Source: Melieria omissa (taxonomy: Eukaryota; Arthropoda; Insecta; Diptera; Ulidiidae). Taken from it: a stretch of 64,000 nucleotides of DNA. The first letter of the stretch is position 1. Every line of letters starts with the position of its first letter. Both the position numbers and the translations under genes were made by a program. The stretch spans positions 36,043,264-36,107,263 of the forward strand of contig OZ020269.1 of NCBI GenBank assembly GCA_963971225.1. The letters are read 5' to 3'. The notes beneath the pieces were generated by a model. The model saw only the letters and a program-made list of their open reading frames with translations, ran no database searches and was not told the origin of the DNA. Below, piece by piece: positions 12,101 through 21,066 of the stretch.

Positions 12101-15100
12101 ACACGAATTTTCGACCATTTCAGCGAATCAATGTAATGTTTGTGCCTTGCGATAGCAAATCATCAAAACGCTGTTCTCTTACTTATTTATTTCATATATC
12201 TGACTCCTTACATTTTATGTAACATTTGTTGTCAAAGTTAGGTCTTTATAAAATCTGTGGGTGTAACTGTTACTTAATTTGAGTAAATGCACTTAGTATA
12301 AAAGAACCACAGATAACTCATCATATAGATGTCCAGTCTCATACGACGAAAACGGCACAAAAATTTCAAGCTCTGAATTACAGCTTTTTTCCGCAAAGCT
12401 ATTTTACGCACACAAATGCATGTGATCATCCAGAACTTTTGTTGGATTGAATTAATTTTGAATTTCTTTTCATGTTTGTGATATTCTTTTTTGCAACATA
12501 TATTTATGATTTTAGCTACAACGATCACGTACTGTATTCGGTGTAACAGGTAGACAGCACATCAGATATCCGTAATTTCTTTTTCGTAAAACTAAAAAAA
12601 CATAGGAAAAAACAGTTTTAGGATTCAAAAAGCTTATATTTTCGTCATTATTTACAAAGTTTTTCAAGACGAAAAAAACAAAATGGCGCCCGTGGTGACG
12701 TTCCGTCTAAGATGCGGTTCGCGTGGAATAACAAAACTGCGTACAGCCTGCTGCCTCAGGATCGATCTGAAACACAAAACCAATTATAAGGCTCGAAAGT
12801 AGGATACTTTTATTGGAGGAATGACCTAAGAACGGGTAAAAAACTTCAAATTTGACATAATGGTGCGATCTCAAACTTTGAAATCGATTTTTTAGCCCTT
12901 TTTTTATAAAAAATAGTTAATACAAAGAATTTGTAGATTTTATAGGTCATTACTCCAATGAAAAGGGTCTTCTTTCGAGAAAACAAAACATGAAGTTTTT
13001 CAGTTGAACCGTTTTCAAATGAGATTGTACGCAGTTTAGAAAAATCATGTTTTGAGATAAACGCTTTTAAAGTTTTGAGCGCGGGTTCCGAGCCTAGAGC
13101 GCCCCATGGCGGGATGGCCTGTAGAAACTTTTCTGATGCGCGGATTGGAAAATCGGTTTACCGCAATATAGTAGACACTAATACCTTTCAAAAAATGTAA
13201 AGAAAAAAAATCGAATTTTTGAAAATTTTGAATTGGAACCTCCCCTTAACATTTAACGCTTTTTTATTAACTTTTTTAATCGGTTATACCTGAAATTAAT
13301 AATGTGTTTAAAAAATGTGATATAAATTAAAATAAAATGTGCATGATCAAAGATTATGAAGTCTTTACTTTCTTTGGCATGACACATACACATCGTTGCT
13401 AAGGCAACGCATTGCCAACAGCTGCGGCGCCAGCAGGTCTATCCTCTGCGTCGGCGTAACTGTATTGCGACAATTAAGTGACCGCTGAACAATTACATTA
13501 GTTTTGGCAGATTGTGCCGATGTTTTCATTCTTTTTTGCGAAAAGCAAGTGCCTGGGCGTACCCAGCAACAAATTAAAGGGAGCAAAGACATAACTACAT
13601 TTCCAAATTCAGAATATAAAATTCAAATAGATTAGAATATAGATTTCTGTGCATATGTATGTAAAATATAGAATTACGAGGGGGAACTACCCTCCTCTAC
13701 CCATACCTAGGTACGCCCATGAGCGTCTGTCATCATCAACCGAATCTTTTTGCTGTATGGTTGTTTGTAACCGTATGCTGCGCTTGGTTAATTGATTTTA
13801 CAACTTGCGAACAATGATATGTGTCTCCAAAACCAAACAATTTACTTATCAAGGACCTAGAAACCAAATTAATTTTTCATTTATATTGTTCTCACGGGTC
13901 GTAAAAAAATATATTATTAAAAAAAGTCACCAAAATCTTAGCAGCTACAGTAAGGATCGAACCGCGAACTTGTCGTCCGAGACACTCCCGCTTACGCGTT
14001 TGACCATCAATACTCAATCCCGACTGGCTGCTTAAAAGGTATGATAACATACAAGCGCCGTTTTGACTAAAAATCACATATTTCTGTATCTCAAAACAGA
14101 GCACAATTCGTGTGAAGCGGTGTTTGTGTGAGTGACATTAGAGGCCAAAAAGCTCTTATCGGAGGCCAAATTTGTCGAACTTTTTGACACATTTTTTCCT
14201 TGGCCGCTGGACATCTATATGATGAGTTCTCTGTGAAAGAACCATGCTCTTAGGTAGTGCAACCTATAACAGCCAAATACACCGTCTACAAAGTTAATTT
14301 GCTTTGAATGCTCACAAAATTGTTTCGTACGTTGTATTTATTATCATACTTAAGTATTAATTTTGTGAATAAAAAAATTATTGACTAAGCAAATAGAAAA
14401 GTAAAACTTGCCTGGGAGCAGCGCCATATTTAAACGTAGTATAGTAAAGTATTTCCTGAATAACTGCAAGTATCCGCGAAAATGCACAAAATTCGACGCG
14501 TGGTTCTCACATCTGAAATATATTAACTTTATTTTTGATAGAATATTAAAACGTTGTGGTTTGGCACGATTCTCATTAAATGAATTAATTTTATTGTTAT
14601 TTTCAGATTCGCCTACTACAAAGAAAAGTTCCCTGCGTGGCAAAATTCTATTCGCCATAACTTAAGTCTCAATGATTGTTTCATTAAAGTTCCACGCGAG
14701 CCTGGAAATCCAGGAAAAGGCAATTTCTGGACTTTAGATCCACTAGCTGAGGATATGTTTGATAACGGAAGTTTCCTAAGGAGAAGAAAAAGATACAAGA
14801 GAGCCCCAGCTATGCAGAGGTTTCCATTTCCGACTGTGTTCGGCTCAATATCTCCGTTCTGGATCCGGAAACCGGTACCTCTCGTACCGGTTCATTTCAA
14901 TGTGGCAAATTTTGGGAGCAATCGGGATTGCTTCGATATGATCCATGGATCCACCGATATTTTCGATTCTGCTCGTAGGGAAGAGAAGAAATTCAACTTT
15001 TTTGCAAACACCGAGGCTTCGCTTTATCAGAACAATAACGATAAGTTCGACACACTTTGCCAGAACGTTTCCTTCATTCGGAGGACGGCCAGCACTCTGA

Positions 15101-15672
15101 ACGTAATCAATACGAATGAGGTCCAAGAGCAGGACAAGTACGGCAGACCGCACTCATTTGGGTCTTCGACGCGTTTCGCCGAGGCACAAAACATCGAATG
15201 CAATAACTTGCTCCATTGCAAAACAACCAACATCTTCAACGACACCGATGACATTTCGTGTGATAGAATCGACGTTGAGAGTGCCCACGAGCAAGATTCC
15301 CACATATCTGATTCCGTCGACAGCATTTGTACGAATCGGCTGGACCCACAAGCCGATTCGGAAGATGCTGGCAAGGGCAGTGCCATAGAAATGCCGCCGA
15401 AGAGATCCTCACCGTACATTCTGTTGTTCGAGAATTCTGAATTGTCAAGTAGTCCTACTGCTATAACGCCATGTTCGGACAGGAACAAAATCAACCATAG
15501 TAAATTCACTGAGTCAAAGGAAAGGCCGGCCATAAAATGTACTGACGAAGATATATACAAGCAAACGATTATATCGTTCGACTACGATCACGCACGATCG
15601 GCGAAACACAACAGTGCAAAAGATTTCCGCATCGAAACGCTTATTGGGAATGTCGATGAAGCGAGCGGTTAG
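111..15672 (+). CDS. fd59A: Forkhead transcription factor of the FoxD class (fd59A), two coding exons
   Basis: A DNA-binding transcription factor. Coding exons are 111-421 and 14607-15672, joined through a GT donor at 422 and an AG acceptor at 14605-14606; the split Arg codon keeps the frame and gives 458 residues. The forkhead domain covers about residues 70-168 and is cut by the intron after helix 2. Visible landmarks are [14 protein letters not shown], then [15 protein letters not shown] and the wing motif [14 protein letters not shown], followed by the basic RRRKRYKR. These match FoxD/fd59A most closely. Near the C-terminus FRIETLIG (444-451) resembles an eh1 motif, which in FoxD proteins recruits Groucho co-repressors; that role is inferred here. 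The usual FPYY after the intron reads FAYY. The start is the first ATG in frame, and bases 1-110 would be 5' UTR or promoter. The intron is 14.2 kb, mostly transposon relics. An AATAAA lies at 15857. Confidence 0.95.
460..1625. mobile_element. Fold-back (long inverted repeat) element, copy 1
   Basis: Two arms of several hundred bases are imperfect reverse complements; for example the stretch around 860-900 reappears inverted around 1170-1215. The ends read CACTGCACAAC on the left and the complement of CACAGCGCAAC on the right, and TAA flanks both sides (457-459 and 1626-1628). No transposase is visible. It begins 38 bp after the fd59A exon 1 donor. The same family is seen at 33116-33671 and 45439-46390. 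A 3-bp TAA duplication fits PIF/Harbinger-type integration, which is an inference. Confidence 0.75.
1629..1963. other. AT-rich intronic stretch
   Basis: Part of the fd59A intron. I see only AT-rich sequence with A and T runs and no coding or repeat structure that I can name. Confidence 0.5.
1972..2445. mobile_element. Non-autonomous hAT-like element with palindromic ends and an internal duplication
   Basis: The ends are long and inverted, beginning CAAGGCGAATTCATACC. An exact 8-bp direct repeat, GGTAAAAT, flanks the element (1964-1971 and 2446-2453), the target-site size made by hAT transposases. The terminal repeat is duplicated at the left (1972 and about 2008). The interior of about 200 bp is present twice in tandem, each unit ending in the same inverted terminus, so this is probably two tandem units that moved or were fixed as one. 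There is no open reading frame. Confidence 0.8.
2566..3298 (-). pseudogene. Mariner transposon, internally deleted
   Basis: The minus strand encodes the N-terminal mariner paired-like domain (from [18 protein letters not shown], start near 3117), then a frame break near 2890, then the second helix-turn-helix region to [12 protein letters not shown]. The reading then jumps to the extreme C-terminus, so the whole DDD catalytic core is missing. Imperfect terminal inverted repeats containing GAAAAGTTCGTA lie near 2571 and 3289. It is a deletion derivative that could move only with a transposase supplied elsewhere. The subfamily is not resolved. Confidence 0.85.
3380..4171 (-). pseudogene. LINE retrotransposon fragment, 3' end (reverse transcriptase C-terminal region)
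   Basis: Two minus-strand frames (4171-3902 and 3927-3622) carry the region after the reverse transcriptase of a non-LTR element: [27 protein letters not shown], and [12 protein letters not shown] then MWNSL. The frame shifts between them near 3910. The AT-rich stretch 3380-3620 would be its 3' UTR. The same family appears on the plus strand at about 9200-12150. It is 5' truncated, as is usual for LINE insertions. The clade (Jockey- or CR1-like) is uncertain. Confidence 0.75.
4011..4056. repeat. Short tandem repeat, 17-bp unit
   Basis: The unit AGATGAAGTACCTAATA occurs two full times plus a partial third inside the LINE fragment. It lies within the reading frame and probably arose by slippage after insertion. 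Confidence 0.7.
6211..7018. mobile_element. Transib-like non-autonomous DNA transposon
   Basis: The terminal inverted repeats are CACAGTGTCGCGAGT (15 bp, exact at both ends), with further inverted similarity containing GGGACAAAAAT. An exact 5-bp direct repeat, CGTCC, flanks the element (6206-6210 and 7019-7023). A CACAGTG-type terminus plus a 5-bp GC-rich duplication is the hallmark of Transib elements, the relatives of RAG1. Removing the element and one CGTCC rejoins the host LINE reading. No transposase frame is visible in the 808 bp. Confidence 0.75.
7210..8695 (+). pseudogene. Second LINE fragment, internally deleted
   Basis: The longest open frame (7422-7949) contains [42 protein letters not shown], split here as RT fingers and palm motifs with an internal deletion. 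Further on, 7960-8130 reads [19 protein letters not shown] and [10 protein letters not shown], a C-terminal knuckle region like that of R1/I-type elements. 8240-8380 looks like its 3' UTR. It sits inside another LINE. A hAT-like MITE is inserted in its 3' part. Exact ends are not determined. Confidence 0.65.
8386..8634. mobile_element. hAT-like MITE with G-rich/C-rich subterminal runs, copy 1
   Basis: The left end is CAAGCCCGTAGACAGG and the right end is the complement of CAGGGCCGCAGCTAGG. An exact 8-bp duplication, GGTTACAG, flanks it (8378-8385 and 8635-8642). The subterminal runs of G and C can pair. It is the same family as 10098-10264. There is no coding capacity. Confidence 0.85.
9536..9978. 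mobile_element. MITE with long inverted termini, PIF/Harbinger-like
   Basis: The termini are inverted over more than 20 bp and begin AGGCTTGATTACACG. A TAA is present at both sides (9533-9535 and 9979-9981), the 3-bp target size of PIF/Harbinger elements. The interior is rich in ACGAG-type repeats and has no open frame of interest. It splits the endonuclease and linker parts of the host LINE. Confidence 0.75.
10098..10264. mobile_element. hAT-like MITE, copy 2
   Basis: A shorter copy of the 8386-8634 family: same left end CAAGCCCGTAGACAGG, right end the complement of CAGGGCCGTAGCTAGG, and exact flanking 8-bp duplication TTCTATAG (10090-10097 and 10265-10272). It lacks about 60 bp of the interior of copy 1. 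Confidence 0.85.
12160..12743. other. Intronic sequence with no recognised element
   Basis: Part of the fd59A intron, downstream of the LINE. I see no coding frame or repeat that I can name. Confidence 0.45.
12744..13036. repeat. Imperfect inverted repeat, about 90-bp arms
   Basis: Arms 12744-12836 and 12932-13036 are diverged reverse complements: both contain AACTGCGTAC at the outer edge and ATTGGAG(G/T)AATGACCTA at the inner edge. It is probably an old MITE; no target duplication was found. Confidence 0.5.
13950..14038 (-). repeat. Possible tRNA-derived relic
   Basis: On the minus strand the stretch contains GGTTCGATCC, a perfect B-box-like element, about 45 bases after a weak A-box-like GGTCAAACGCG, and the outer ends GCAGC and GCTGC can pair. 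The cloverleaf is poor, so a SINE head or a tRNA pseudogene is more likely than a working tRNA gene. The rest of 13040-14600 shows nothing else I recognise. Confidence 0.35.
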
Positions 15673-15856
15673 TCGCGGTCAGTGTGCTGCGGTGTTCGAA
15701 ATGAAACTGGGTTTAAGGCGACCAAAATGTGTACATTTTTCTAAAGTATGGGTGGAATTAGACATCAAATACTATGTAATGTAACTTTTAACAAATATTA
15801 ACATTTCATAGATATTAAGCGCAGACAACTGTTATATAAATTGTAATGGATAAAAG

Positions 15857-15862
15857 AATAAA
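15857..15862 (+). terminator. Likely fd59A polyadenylation signal
   Basis: AATAAA, 185 bases after the fd59A stop codon; a second one overlaps just downstream. Confidence 0.6.
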
Positions 15863-15879
15863 ATTTATAAATAAAATAA

Positions 15880-17140
15880 CCCTCTTTTGGCTACAACAAT
15901 TTGCAAGTTGAAATCAAAACATCTTGCCAAAAAAACTTCTTCAATGACTTCTTGCTATTGCAAATTGCAAGTGTACAGTTTTCACTCTGTTAGCATTTCT
16001 CAACTTAGCACTTCTTCTTCGTCGTCCCCAACTCAAATTGATTAACTGCATTTCTTGAAGATAAGAAGGTTTCAATATACATTAATGTAAACTGAAATGT
16101 ACTAGTATCGTACCAGTGTTTACTGTCCCATGAATATATCATGCTAGCTGTGTGCTCATGCTGAGGTTGTTGACGCTGACAGTTATGGTAATTAATTTCG
16201 GTTATCTTAAAACCAACAATTCCAGTTTGTGGGAACCGGAATTAGCCAACCAGTCGTAGCTTTTCCAAAACAAACTCAAAATTTTTTTGAATCGAACAGA
16301 TGTATAATCGGTTCTAATTATTTCTGTGCAGCTTTGTATATGATTAGCCCGAATTTGTTAGTTTGTTGAATTCTGATATTTTAAGCTCATAATCGGTTTT
16401 CCGGGTACTATGTTTTACATGAAGCTTGTTTTTGATCGCTGTTAAATATTTTAAGTAAAACTTTCAATTACGACAAAAATTAAACATGACAAATGCAAAT
16501 AGATGTTTTTATTGGACGAAAGCTAAAACGAAATGAATAAAATATCTGTGGGAATCATGAAGTTTTCTTTAAAGTTGCATTCAATTATTGTTTGTATATT
16601 TTGCATATTTCAGAAGTAAGTAATAATTTTCATATTTTCGGCCATTTTAATTGGCATAAACGATGATTCATTACATTTCAATACAAATTTTTCGTCGTCC
16701 AGTGTCGTTCAATGAAATTTGGATTTTTAAAACTTGGATTTATTTAATCTTAACAAGTTCAATGAAAAAAATGCGCTTGTTTAATATAATCGTAAGACAA
16801 GTCTGAATAGAACAAAACTTAATGAAGCCCTGAAACTCTTATCAGGAATATAGTTGTAAAAATTGTATAAAAACGATGCAAATAATTAGTAAGCAAATAT
16901 TTCAATAAATGTTTGCTTGTACTGGATGATGAAAATTGCAAATATGATGAAAGAGGCTATGGCCTTGCCAATTGCGATTGTTAAGTTTTTTTAAAATTAG
17001 CAATAATATAAATAATAATTTTCCCAAGCTCCAGCCCTTAATGTTGTTTTGATTAATGCCCGATTTGGGAGAATTAATTTAATAAATAAAAACAAAAACT
17101 TGTAACTACTAACTACAAACTACTTGTCTGATTTAGATGG
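15880..17140. other. Intergenic AT-rich DNA
   Basis: No coding frame, repeat or RNA gene that I can support between the end of fd59A and the inverted-repeat unit at 17.15 kb. Confidence 0.5.
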
Positions 17141-17147
17141 GACTATG

Positions 17148-18462
17148 AAATATTATAGATATTACTTAGACCCATTACCAGAAAAACTAGTTTAAGACAA
17201 AAGTGAATATAAACAACCGTTTTAAGAAAATTGTTTTATTCACGTAAAGTTTTTGTTATAATTTTGGTGGTTCACAATATCTATTTTTTTCACATTTTCC
17301 CCACCGTGATAATTAAAAAATTAAACAAAATTTATAAATTTAATTTTTAATTAAAATTTTTAATTAATCTTAAGTATACCGTTTTGTTGACTAAAATTGT
17401 TCTATGACTTTCTGACATAGTTCTTAATTATATGTTGTTTTCCAGATCTGTAATTTACCTGCAAGACACCTTTAAATAAGACATCAATTGTAATTTTTTA
17501 AGTATTTGCCATACAGTCACCAAATTTAGTTTATGACTTTCTTTCTTTTTCAGATTTTTTATTCACCTGCGTGATACCTAAAAAATTAAATGAAGGTTTT
17601 TATTATTTTAAGTTATATTGGCAATATAGTTTCTAACAGTATACTTATATATAACAATATACAATATAGTTTTACTAAACAATGCTAATATAAGTGATTA
17701 ATTTAATTATTGCAGCCTTTGTAACACTGTTTAATAATAAAACTGTAACTAACTAACCAACATAATTTTGATCAGATTTTTGTGTTCACTATATCAAAAA
17801 CATAACATAAAAAAGAGAAATTTTACATTTATGGTATCACGCAGGTTAATAAAACAAATCTGGACAACTAATTTAATAATAATTGACTGGCACGACAGCC
17901 CGCTTACGCGAGACTAAGGCCTAGCTTCCTGCAACCACCCGTGTTGTGCGTGTGAATTTGTACGCGGGTGGAAGGGACCTACAGTTTTATGCCGGTTCCG
18001 AACGGCAGGTTGGGAGCTCTTTCATAAGCAATTTTTTAATCTGAGAGGTTTGCCATTTCCAGCTGAGAGGACAGCCACCGAAAGAGAAAACGAGTTTCCC
18101 GTTATTTTTTTTAGGTGTTATTACAGGCAGTATTTGAACCTGCGGTTTGCTGCCTTTGACTCGTTGTCCAACGCACTAATCAACTGAGCCACGGCGGCTG
18201 TCATCTGGACAACTACATATTGTTAAAATCCGTCAGAAAGTCACAAAAACAAATTTTGTGGCTGTACTGCAGATATAACCTAAAAAATTAATTTAACATT
18301 TCGGCTAAAAATTACGTTATATTCTTTTTAAGTATCGAATGTTGATTATACCAAAATTTTTACTGGAAAAAACAATTTTTAGAAAAACACAAAATTTTAG
18401 GTTATATTCACTTTTGAACTGATTTTTCTGGCAATGCGTCTAAGTGATATCTATAATACGTG
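17148..18462. repeat. Old inverted-repeat element hosting a SINE
   Basis: The stretch around 17148-17215 reappears inverted around 18395-18462, including TATAGATATTACTTAGA against its diverged complement and the segment with AGTGAATATAA. The interior is AT-rich with recurrent ACCTAAAAAATTAA motifs. A SINE was inserted later at 17871. No target duplication of the outer unit was identified. Confidence 0.5.
17871..18202 (-). mobile_element. tRNA-derived SINE, family 1, copy 1
   Basis: On the minus strand a tRNA-like head starts near 18202 with A box TGGCTCAGTTGATTAGTG and B box GGTTCAAATAC. A body follows, then a tail of TTA repeats. An exact 13-bp duplication, ATCTGGACAACTA, flanks it (17858-17870 and 18203-18215), as expected for LINE-driven insertion. 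The middle of the body carries a conserved segment (ATGGCAAACCTC, CCGTTCGGA, AAACTGTAG) that recurs in the SINE at 57438. Confidence 0.9.
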
Positions 18463-18528
18463 AGAATTCCAACTAAATCGGGGGCTAGTTTAAAAGTTAT
18501 TATTACTTATTGGTTTTTATTTATTATA

Positions 18529-19355
18529 GGGGAATTTTTTGTAAGGTGCCACTCTTTGTAAGGTGCCACCCCTGCTCGATTTCGACGTTCCAGCAATTCA
18601 AGCAAAAAAATTCCTATTGTCACTTAAGGTACACATGGCAACATAAATTTTAATGTTGTTTTTGAAGGAACAAACGCAATAACACGGTCTGGGTAAATAA
18701 AAGTGTCAAATTTGGTTAAGTAAAAAATAAAAAATGAGGGTTTTTCTTGCGGTGAAAAATAAATCAAATAAGTGTAAAAAACTAGGGTAAAAATCAGTAT
18801 TGGACTTAATTTTTAATGGTTTTTTATAATCCGAAATGATATCTGTGGTCCTAGTTATATCGGTAAAATGACTTTTTATTGCTCGGAATCGTCATTACGA
18901 TGAATTTAAAGTGCGCTTAGTCAATTTTTCTCTAATCCTATCATGAGGAATAAATTAGTTCAGTTTTGTTTATTAATTTCCATACAATTATTCGTTTTAT
19001 TCGTTACCATTCAATTTGCATTTTGCTTCCGATCATTTTCTTTTAAATTCAAATTAAATTCAATAATCTTTCGTACATTTTCTAAATCATGCATTTTTAC
19101 TTGAGATTTTTACGTTTTTATCGGTTTTTTTAGGGGGTGGCACCTTACATTAAAAAATTTTAGGGTGTCGAATTTGAACACTTTGGGAAATTGGCTGTAA
19201 AATTCGTATTTACGAAAAATTCAAATCAAGTGTTACCTTGGATCATAGTTCTTTAACTTCTTCTTTCCAACGGTATATAAAATTGGCGATACGTTAATTT
19301 TCTAACGACTTATGCGCAAAAAAGCTATGGGGTGGCACCTTACAAAGAATTCCCC
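18529..19355. mobile_element. Non-autonomous DNA transposon with 24-bp inverted termini
   Basis: The ends are GGGGAATTTTTTGTAAGG and the complement of GGGGAATTCTTTGTAAGG, continuing into GTGCCAC at both. The GTAAGGTGCCAC motif is repeated in tandem at the left end. TA flanks both sides, fitting Tc1/mariner-type insertion. No transposase frame is seen in the 827 bp. Confidence 0.75.
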
Positions 19356-19440
19356 TATTATTTTTCCAGGTCGGCGATTTATTATTAAGAGATGGAACGC
19401 GGGGAAATTGTTACTTATATAGGATTTTCCAACAACAGGG

Positions 19441-19635
19441 TATTTCGGTAGCTGTCACTTTTGAAACTGCCACACGCTTCAACAACGCATTGAAATTATT
19501 AAAATTCACTACAAAAATGGTGAAAATCTTGCAGTCACAGTTCGCAAAACTAAAGCATTTTTGGGTCGTCGTGAAGCACCTTGTCGGACCGCAATACAGA
19601 AATTGGTGGAAAAATTCGAGCTGTTTGGACAAGTT
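19441..19635 (+). pseudogene. Fragment of an insect mariner/Tc-type transposase, N-terminal helix-turn-helix
   Basis: The plus strand can be read as IVKIHYKNGENL followed by AFLGRREAPCRTAIQKLVEKFELFGQV, similar to residues near the start of the copy at 36397. Only the DNA-binding part remains, truncated by a TTG repeat at 19643-19675 and a SINE at 19696. Confidence 0.6.
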
Positions 19636-19642
19636 AGTGATG

Positions 19643-19675
19643 TGAAGAATCTTGTTGTTGTTGTTGTTGTTGTTG
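19643..19675. repeat. TTG microsatellite
   Basis: About eight TTG units in a row. Confidence 0.9.
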
Positions 19676-19695
19676 GAAAACCTTATATTCATACT

Positions 19696-20010
19696 TCTTC
19701 TTTTTGACTGGTACGACAGCCCGATTACGAGACTAAGGCCTAGCTACCCGCAAACATTCGTGTTGTGCGTGCGAATTTGTACACGAATGGAAGGGACCTA
19801 CAGTTTTATGCAGATTCCGAACGGCGAGTTGGGAGCTTTTTCATAGGCAATTTTATTCTCAGAGGTATGCAATTTCCTGCTGAGAGGACAGCCACCGAAA
19901 GAAAAATTTTTGTTTTTCTTTTTTTTCGGTGTTAACGCAACAGAGTATTGAACTCGCGAAGTCTTGGCTCGCGGCCCAACGCACTAGCCAGCTGAACTAC
20001 GGCGGCTGCC
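19696..20010 (-). mobile_element. tRNA-derived SINE, family 1, copy 2
   Basis: A diverged second copy of the 17871 SINE in the same orientation, with the same head, central segment and 3' part. Flanking direct repeat TATATT(C/A)ATACT matches at 11 of 12 positions (19684-19695 and 20011-20022). Its B box is more decayed than in copy 1. Confidence 0.85.
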
Positions 20011-20130
20011 TATATTAATACTAACAATAAAAAAATATAGCAATCGAAATTGGCTGAGGGCATTTTATACTTTCTTATTCGGATATGGCCTTTGCATTTC
20101 AGCAATTCAAAATTATGATTAAATAAGTAG

Positions 20131-20669
20131 TAGTGTTCGACCGAAGGTAGATTTCTGGCCGAAGCAGAATATTCGGCATAACTAAAACATAAACCGAGAT
20201 TATTAGTAAACAAATTATTTTAAGGAAATAAAAGATTTTATTTATTTATTTCTTTGTTCCACCTAAGAATTAATAATAATAAAAGTATGTATAACATTAT
20301 TATAAATTATATATAATATAATAATATATTAATTATATTTCTTATAAAAACAACAAATGCATAAAAAATTAATTTAATTTTAAAAACTTTATATTATAAG
20401 CTAAGCTGCTAAGTGTAGATAAGCTGCTGTATCTGCACTTTCACCTTCACTTTCATTTTCACCAGGGGGTTTGAACGCCTTCCGCGATGTCCGAAATATC
20501 GATAACAACCAATGTTTCATAAAACACTTCGAAACAGAGCAAATTGACTAGTATTACAGGGCGAAACCTTCGGCTTAAGTATTCGGCTATTTTGGTCGGA
20601 GCAGAAGATTTCAAATTAGCCAAATAAGGGGAATGCCGAAACCGAAATCGAATATTCGGTCGGACACTA
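20131..20669. mobile_element. hAT-like MITE
   Basis: Inverted ends TAGTGTTCGACCGAA and the complement of TAGTGTCCGACCGAA, each followed by further CGAA-rich inverted similarity. Flanks ATAAGTAG and GTAAGTAA agree at six of eight positions, a decayed 8-bp duplication. Non-coding. Confidence 0.6.
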
Positions 20670-21066
20670 GTAAGTAATAAGCAATTTTTATTACTACGAG
20701 TATAAACACATAAATTGACTTGCCGGCCAGGTCGACTCGAAAACCAGCCGTGTCGATAATGTGAAGAATTATTTGCATTAGACCAAACTATAAATCAAGA
20801 ATACTGATAGGTCACTTTTCCTGTAGTTATTCATTTTGTTCTAGTAGAAATGGAAACAGTGCCGCAGAGTCCAAACCCCCCAAACACACAAATTGTTGGT
20901 ACAAAATGTAGTTTCGAACGGTATTCAGTTCAACAGTTGTACGCGAACACCTCCCAAATGAAATCCTGTGTGCGCCATTGCTAGAAACCATTTATAGTAA
21001 CCTGGCATACTCAGTTTTATGGGTTTCTCTTTCATTTGATGAAAGAGGAAACTTGTCGCTTTTGAC

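Larger units (their letters stand above)
9200..12150 (+). pseudogene. Degenerate LINE retrotransposon with endonuclease and reverse transcriptase remains
   Basis: Order of remains: endonuclease ([19 protein letters not shown] near 9355-9430 and a K/R-rich GGGVAIC-like stretch near 9470), linker (10387-10776: [20 protein letters not shown] and [13 protein letters not shown]), RT ([13 protein letters not shown] near 10978, [17 protein letters not shown] near 11150, [12 protein letters not shown] near 11245, [12 protein letters not shown] near 11330) and the C-terminal region near 11660-11860. Stops and frameshifts run throughout. It is the same family as the minus-strand fragment at 3380-4171. 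A TAA-flanked MITE (9536-9978) and a hAT-like MITE (10098-10264) are inserted in it. Confidence 0.75.

Noticed and set aside
13950..14038. Candidate tRNA gene on the minus strand
   Set aside because: Only the B box is convincing; the stems and A box are poor. Kept as a low-confidence relic.
14845..15560. Several long minus-strand frames over fd59A exon 2
   Set aside because: They are antisense shadows of the fd59A coding exon.
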